Assembly: GCF_037325665.1 (NCBI RefSeq)
Contig: NC_090261.1
Coordinates: 15,085,069 to 15,149,068, forward strand
Source: Littorina saxatilis
Taxonomy: Eukaryota; Mollusca; Gastropoda; Littorinimorpha; Littorinidae
DNA length: 64,000 nt
Reading direction: 5' to 3'
Under the pieces are notes generated by a model that searched no databases, had not been told where the DNA came from, and was given only the letters and a program-made list of their open reading frames with translations. This document shows, piece after piece, positions 44,235 through 64,000 of this stretch. Every line of letters begins with the position of its first letter. Position 1 is the stretch's first letter. A program made the translations under genes and the position numbers.

Positions 44235-47200
44235 TTGCTAAAACTAACCATGGCTACAGGGGGATCTCCGACGAGGAGAATAACTTTCGAGACTCCTGGC
44301 AGTGAGGAACAGACAGAGCGAGACGCACGCGTTAGAGCGCGTAGTTTGCTTAAACGCAAGGAGCTGGAACGTAGGGAAGACATAGAGCGACAGACGAGAA
44401 AAGAAGAGCTTGACAGACAAGAACGACAGGCCGAACGTGACAGACAGGACAAGAAGGACGAACTTGACAGACAAGAAAGAGAACGACAGGCAGAACGAGA
44501 CAGACAGGAAAAGAAAGACGAACTTGACAGACAAGAAAGAGAACGAGACAGACAGGAAAAGAAAGACGAACTTGCAAGACAGGAACGACAGGCCGAACGA
44601 CAGGCCGAACTTGACAGACAGGAAAAGAAAGACGAACGTGACAGACTAGACCGGAAGGAACAGGCGGATCGCGATCTCCAGCTAGAACTAGCTAGGCTAC
44701 AGGCCGAGAAGGGTACGCTTACTCAGGCTAGCGCGCCGACGTTTGTTGCCGACCGTACGAGACTGCCGACGTTCGACGATGACAAGGACGAGCTCGACGA
44801 CTTTTTACGCCGGTTTGAGCGCATTGCATCTGACCAGAAGTGGGAAGAGGCCACGTGGGCTAGCCGCCTTAGCACCTGCTTGAAAGGACGCGCATTGCAG
44901 CTCTACAACGCTTTGGAGGACGACGAGGCGAGAGACTATCAGGCACTAAAGAAGGCGTTACTCCAGCGCTTCAACCTGACTGCTGAAGCCTACAGACGAC
45001 GTCTGCGTAACAGCAAGAGACTGAGCGGCGAGCTGAGTCATCAGTTTGTGGCACGCCTTAATCTCTACCTGCGGCGCTGGGTGGAGATGGCCGAGAAGAA
45101 CTGGACCGTCGACGACCTTGCCGACCTCATTGTCATGGAACAACTGATGTCCAGCCTGCGACCTGAGGTGGTGACCTTCGTGCAGGAGCACCAGCCAAAG
45201 ACTACTCAGGAGGCAGCCGACTGGATCAGAGTACACGAGGACGCCCAGGCGATCTCCGGCAAATCTTCAGGCTCACGGCCGGGAAAATCGGGAAATTCAG
45301 GTTCTTCAGGACCCAAGGACGGGAAGGACGATCAGGGACACAAAGGATCAAGTTCCAGAACTGACATCCAGTGTTACTACTGCAACAAGCGGGGCCACGT
45401 GAAGAAGGACTGCCACAAGAGACAGGCTGACCAGAAGGGCGTACACTTTGTTGGCAGCGAGGAGTTAAGGGACGTCACGAGCTCATGCACAATTCCACAA
45501 CTCTGCGTTCCGTGCTCCAGGAAACATTTCCAGCCCCACTGCAACGTCTACGTTAACGGAGTGAAGGGCGAAGGTCTGCGGGACACAGGGGCAGACATGA
45601 TAGTGGTTCGGGCGAGTCTGGTTCCAGCTATGGCCTACACAGGAGACAGCATCAGGGTGAGAATGGCCGAGGCATCTCACGCTTACGACTTGAACACGGC
45701 AGTGATCAAGGTCGTAACACCGTTGTTCACGGGGACCATTGTGGCCGTCGTCATGGACGATCCTCCATGCGACTTGCTCATTGGGAACCGGGTTCAGTTT
45801 GTGGACGGCGTCACCAGGGAGGTTCCCGTTTATCGGTCTCCCGACGTCATTTCAGTGCTCACGCGGGCACAGGCGGAGCGAGAGGACAAACCTCTCAAAC
45901 CCCTACCTGCTGCACGAGCTGCCCTGGGGAACGTGACCCCCGCGCTTCTCGCGAAGGCTCAGGATTCTGACCCGACCTTAGCTACTCCTCGGGAGCACGC
46001 GAAGTCGGGGAAGGTGAAGCTGAGCGGGAAGCATGGGAGGTCAAGGTTCCTCAGGGACAAGAAGTTGCTCTACCGTGAGTTCAGCAACCAAGAAGGTACA
46101 TTCAAACAGGTTGTCGTGCCTCGCGAGTTTCGCGAGGGTGTCATGGCAACGGCACACGACTCGATTCTGGGAGGTCATCTTGGCACCAAGAAGACCACGG
46201 ATCGTGTCTGGCGCCACTTTTACTGGCCAGGCATCTGCACGGATGTCCGACGTTTCTGTGCGTCCTGCGATAAGTGCCAGAAGGTGGTTGCCAAAGGAAG
46301 GGTGAGGAAGGTCCCCTTAGAGAAGATGCCGCTCATCGACGAACCCTTTCGTCGGGTGGCAGTGGACATCATCGGGCCCATCTTGCCTGCGTCTGAGGAC
46401 GGAAACAGATACATTTTGACCATGGTGGACTACGCTACTCGATACCCAGAGGCGATCCCTCTGAAATCGATTGAAGCCACGCGAGTAGCTGAGGCTCTGG
46501 TTACTATGTGGTCCCGGCTGGGAATTCCATCAGAGGTACTCACCGACAGAGGCACGCAGTTCACGGGAGGAGTGATGGCGGAGGCAGCACGACTGCTATC
46601 ACTGGAGCAGCACTTCACCACTCCTTACCATGCTCAGTGCAACGGACTGGTGGAGAGGTTCAATGGCACCTTGAAGACCATGCTGAGGAAACTAGCTCAG
46701 GAGAAACCACGCACGTGGGACAGGTACATCCCAGCATTGCTTTTTGCATACCGCGAGGTTCCTCAGGAGAGCTTGGGCTTTTCCCCATTCGAGCTGTTGT
46801 ACGGCAGACAGGTACGCGGTCCCATGGCTATCCTGCGTCAGGCTTGGACAGACGAAGAAGCTGACGAGGAGGTGCAGACGACAGCGACCTACATCGTAGA
46901 ACTCAGGAACAGGATTGAAGAGACCTGCAAACTGGCTCAAGAGAACCTGGGGAGAGCAGCACAGCGTTATGCGCGAGGATTCGACCGCAAGGCACGGCCG
47001 CGCAGCTTCAAGATTGGAGAACGGGTGTTGCTACTTTTACCTGTCAAACACAACAAGCTACAACTGCAGTGGCAAGGACCTTTTGAGGTGACAGCGAAAG
47101 TGGGCCAGAACGACTACAGGATCGTCATGAACGGGAAAGCACGCCTGTACCACGCCAACCTGCTGCGCGCCTACATAGAGAGGACTGCCTACGGGGAGAA

Positions 47201-47438
47201 GAACAAAGACCAGAAGAACAAAGACAAGAAGACAGAGAAGGTTGCAGTTATCAGGGGTGAAACGAGGGGTTGCTCGTTCTTGAGGACGACCTTTCTGTCT
47301 GGAAACAGACCATCAACCTCTGCAATATCTTCAGGTTGCAAGGTTGGCAAACGCCAGACTTATGCGCTGGGCGTTGATTCTCCAACCGTACCAATTCACG
47401 GTACGCGTCATTCCGGGCGCCAACAATGTTGGAGCTGA
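44235..47438 (+). CDS. gypsy internal frame: gag, protease and integrase parts
   Basis: A 1067-residue frame. Its N-terminal part is very rich in Asp/Arg/Gln/Lys coiled-coil repeats (DRQEKKDELDRQE), then a gag-like helical region, a CCHC knuckle (CYYCNKRGHVKKDC), a retropepsin motif (DTGAD), an H2C2 zinc region, an integrase core with the DRGTQF and NGLVERFNG blocks, and a GPFEV module. These are known parts of Ty3/gypsy polyproteins. It belongs to the surrounding broken LTR element and is not a host gene. Confidence 0.9.
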   Translation: MLKLTMATGGSPTRRITFETPGSEEQTERDARVRARSLLKRKELERREDIERQTRKEELDRQERQAERDRQDKKDELDRQERERQAERDRQEKKDELDRQERERDRQEKKDELARQERQAERQAELDRQEKKDERDRLDRKEQADRDLQLELARLQAEKGTLTQASAPTFVADRTRLPTFDDDKDELDDFLRRFERIASDQKWEEATWASRLSTCLKGRALQLYNALEDDEARDYQALKKALLQRFNLTAEAYRRRLRNSKRLSGELSHQFVARLNLYLRRWVEMAEKNWTVDDLADLIVMEQLMSSLRPEVVTFVQEHQPKTTQEAADWIRVHEDAQAISGKSSGSRPGKSGNSGSSGPKDGKDDQGHKGSSSRTDIQCYYCNKRGHVKKDCHKRQADQKGVHFVGSEELRDVTSSCTIPQLCVPCSRKHFQPHCNVYVNGVKGEGLRDTGADMIVVRASLVPAMAYTGDSIRVRMAEASHAYDLNTAVIKVVTPLFTGTIVAVVMDDPPCDLLIGNRVQFVDGVTREVPVYRSPDVISVLTRAQAEREDKPLKPLPAARAALGNVTPALLAKAQDSDPTLATPREHAKSGKVKLSGKHGRSRFLRDKKLLYREFSNQEGTFKQVVVPREFREGVMATAHDSILGGHLGTKKTTDRVWRHFYWPGICTDVRRFCASCDKCQKVVAKGRVRKVPLEKMPLIDEPFRRVAVDIIGPILPASEDGNRYILTMVDYATRYPEAIPLKSIEATRVAEALVTMWSRLGIPSEVLTDRGTQFTGGVMAEAARLLSLEQHFTTPYHAQCNGLVERFNGTLKTMLRKLAQEKPRTWDRYIPALLFAYREVPQESLGFSPFELLYGRQVRGPMAILRQAWTDEEADEEVQTTATYIVELRNRIEETCKLAQENLGRAAQRYARGFDRKARPRSFKIGERVLLLLPVKHNKLQLQWQGPFEVTAKVGQNDYRIVMNGKARLYHANLLRAYIERTAYGEKNKDQKNKDKKTEKVAVIRGETRGCSFLRTTFLSGNRPSTSAISSGCKVGKRQTYALGVDSPTVPIHGTRHSGRQQCWS

Positions 47439-47511
47439 CTTTCTCTCTCGGGCTGGAGAGGAGAACATGACTGTGAGCGAAACCGAGGTTTCGTCTTGAA
47501 GAGGGGAGGTG

Positions 47512-49053
47512 TGTCACGATCGGGTGACAGAGACCAAGAAAGTGTCACTCAGTGGAGTGCCTGTTCTTGGTCGTGTATGATAGAAAGCGCCTGTGCGTGA
47601 TATTGGGTTACAGCAGAGTTTGCTGACGGTGCTCAACGAGCACGGATGTTTTGTATCGCACGAGTTTTACAGTGGAGGTTTCTGCTGTCATAGCTAGGGC
47701 TGACGGTTTTTCGCTGACAGCGCACACGGGATTTTCACGGATTGAGTTTCTCGTGTCTTTTTCTGCTTGGGAGGCAGAATTGTGTATAGCTGGACTGGTT
47801 TTGTGACAAGGTCAGTCACGTGTATTTGGCTAGGTGGTCTGTCAGAGACTCAAGGACGGCACACTTGACACCCAGCGGCAGAAGGGGAAGGATCGTATAC
47901 ACAGTTTCTAGAGTATGATGGTTTTTCACCGAGTATTATATTCGGCACTCTAGGGGAACTTCCACGAGTTATTTCTTCTCTCTGCCACGTATTTTGCTGA
48001 GGACAAGTCGTCAACTTTCCTTCGTCGGCGATGGCTTTCGCATAAGGATTCGACAAGGGGTTCTGGACGTTTTTGGTCACTGTTGACGAACAGAGGCTGG
48101 TCCAGGGAGGAAGCGGACTTTGCTTCCATTGAGAGTACAATCATAGGCTTTTGAGGTAATAAATCATTATTTAACGCTGTTGATGAGTCTGTGTTGTGGA
48201 ATGAAATACTCTCTGTTGTTCTTTCCAGGTTAGCGCATAATTTACTCTCTGTGACGCTAAAATACTAATCTGTATATGGTTTTTGCAGATAGGGAGAGAA
48301 GGACGGAAAATGACTGTTTTGTTGTTGTAAAAAGTCCGTTTTGTGCAGGCCCACGTGCTCGATGAGATATTTAAAGATGACATGTTTTAAGGTGGTGGGT
48401 GAGGGGTAGCTGACATGTTTAGTGCACCGATGCTTTCTGTTTGCAGCCTTCGTTTCGCTTCGTTTCGTTCGCCTCGCTTCGTTACATTCCTGTAACATCT
48501 GCACGGCTGACTCTGGCGGGAACTGTTGAAGCTGCGCTAACCAGCGGACCGGCTAACCAGCGAACCGGCTAACCAGCGGACCGGCTAACCAGCGAACCGA
48601 CTAACCAGCATACCGGCTAAGCAGCAGCAGCAGAGATAAAGCTAAGTGCACCATGTCGTACGCACCCCGTTGACCACCGTTGTCTTTTCGTATCTATGAT
48701 TTCATTGGAGTAGTGACAACGTGGGGTGTGTGACACCTGCACGAACTAGAGCTTTTCGAACAGAACATTCTCATTTAACTATATTTACACGGGTTCAGCG
48801 TGTTCCTATAATTTTCTACATACTACTGGCATTTTGTCAGTGAACACTGGTTTTTACGTGTTGAGAACGTAAAAGGAACATATTTTGAGTGAAGGCTCGA
48901 GGGAGGTGGAGGGTTTATACATAAACAGGCGTTTGCAACTTATACTTTTGTTGACTCTATTTAATTGTATGCCTGCGAGAGTGGATCGTGGTGTGGTTAG
49001 TTAATTAGTAGTAATTAACCGGTTCATAATCACCTTTAGTGATATATTGAAAC
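47512..49053 (+). repeat. 3' LTR of the gypsy element
   Basis: Matches the 5' LTR with only a couple of visible differences. Its right edge merges into unique sequence near 49053. Confidence 0.9.
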
Positions 49054-49419
49054 TTTTCAATCAAAATATTTATATTTGCTTCTCTCCTTTGCACTAAAGA
49101 ACAAATCTTGCACAAAGAAAAGACCATGTAGGACATGCATACGAAATTCAAGAATAAACTCCATCTCAAAATACATGCTCTAAAAGTTATATCAATTTTA
49201 CTTCTCATTCTCATTCCCACCCTTGCAATAACAAATTTCACAAACAATGTAATAAAAAAATACTGAGGTAGATGTACACTTATTTTTCTTTTATTTTTTG
49301 ATACTGTAAACATTGGGCACAATGCACAAAACTAACAACCAAAGTTAAACCTGCTTTACAGAAGTGCCATCAAAACCCTAGGTCAACACCTTCCTGTTTT
49401 CTGGTGCATGCAAAAATCC
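49054..49419 (-). other. MUS81 3' UTR and flank
   Basis: Lies between the LTR element and the MUS81 stop codon. TTTATT at 49290-49295 is AATAAA on the - strand, 125 bases past the stop. Confidence 0.6.
49290..49295 (-). terminator. MUS81 poly(A) signal
   Basis: Canonical AATAAA on the - strand downstream of the MUS81 stop. Confidence 0.6.

Positions 49420-64000
<14,581 letters not shown>

Larger units (their letters stand above)
41993..49053 (+). mobile_element. Ty3/gypsy LTR retrotransposon
   Basis: Two direct LTRs of about 1.54 kb (41993-43540 and 47512-49053) begin TGTCACGATC; the left one ends GTGACA. They are almost identical, so insertion is recent. The internal region holds a gag-like part, zinc knuckle, aspartic protease and integrase on the + strand. 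Not all pol parts of a complete element are recognisable and the order is not fully canonical, so it is broken (at least one large break) and probably cannot act alone. It lies just past the 3' end of MUS81. Confidence 0.92.

Noticed and set aside
44216-44534. Ser/Leu-rich - strand frames opposite the gag-like region
   Set aside because: Shadow of a low-complexity coding repeat on the + strand.

Overview
This is a 64 kb piece of animal nuclear DNA, most likely from a mollusc and probably a marine gastropod. Coding sequence is sparse and split into short exons with GT-AG borders. Introns are dense in CA/GA microsatellites, tRNA-derived and tRNA-unrelated SINEs, miniature inverted-repeat elements and Helitron-type repeats. 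The species guess is inference from repeat style; nothing in the sequence names a species.

Two host genes can be read. On the + strand, eleven exons between about 15.1 and 28.4 kb encode an ionotropic glutamate receptor-like (IR-type) ligand-gated channel: the rear of an amino-terminal domain, ligand-binding halves S1 and S2, the M1-pore-M3 region and M4, a stop at 28421 and a poly(A) signal at 28908. Its 5' exons were not recognised. On the - strand, twelve exons from the window's right edge (64000) to a stop at 49420 encode MUS81, the XPF-family structure-specific endonuclease, with winged-helix-like, nuclease (ERKx3D) and C-terminal helix-hairpin-helix parts. Exon phases agree at every junction of both genes apart from the receptor's first, uncertain exon.

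The rest is mobile DNA. One family dominates: eight copies of a ~0.85 kb element with asymmetric terminal inverted repeats, a 3' hairpin and T|T insertion sites, features of non-autonomous Helentrons (HINE/DINE-1-like). From 29.64 to 38.03 kb lies a Ginger1-like cut-and-paste transposon (integrase-type transposase fused to an OTU protease), followed head-to-tail by its own internally deleted derivative (to 39.82 kb). A Ty3/gypsy LTR element with near-identical LTRs fills 41.99-49.05 kb, just beyond the MUS81 3' end. A CArG-box-bearing element (8.85-10.61 kb) and an unclassified 2.7 kb TIR element (10.66-13.39 kb) fill the left part.

The most striking object is a 3.3 kb array (59.09-62.40 kb) of about 114 copies of a 29-bp unit in a MUS81 intron. 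The unit is a copy of the MUS81 exon end plus its 5' splice site, so the gene carries over a hundred near-identical strong splice donors in a row. The receptor gene shows a smaller parallel: about four 104-bp copies of an exon-end/splice-donor segment (25.63-26.34 kb).
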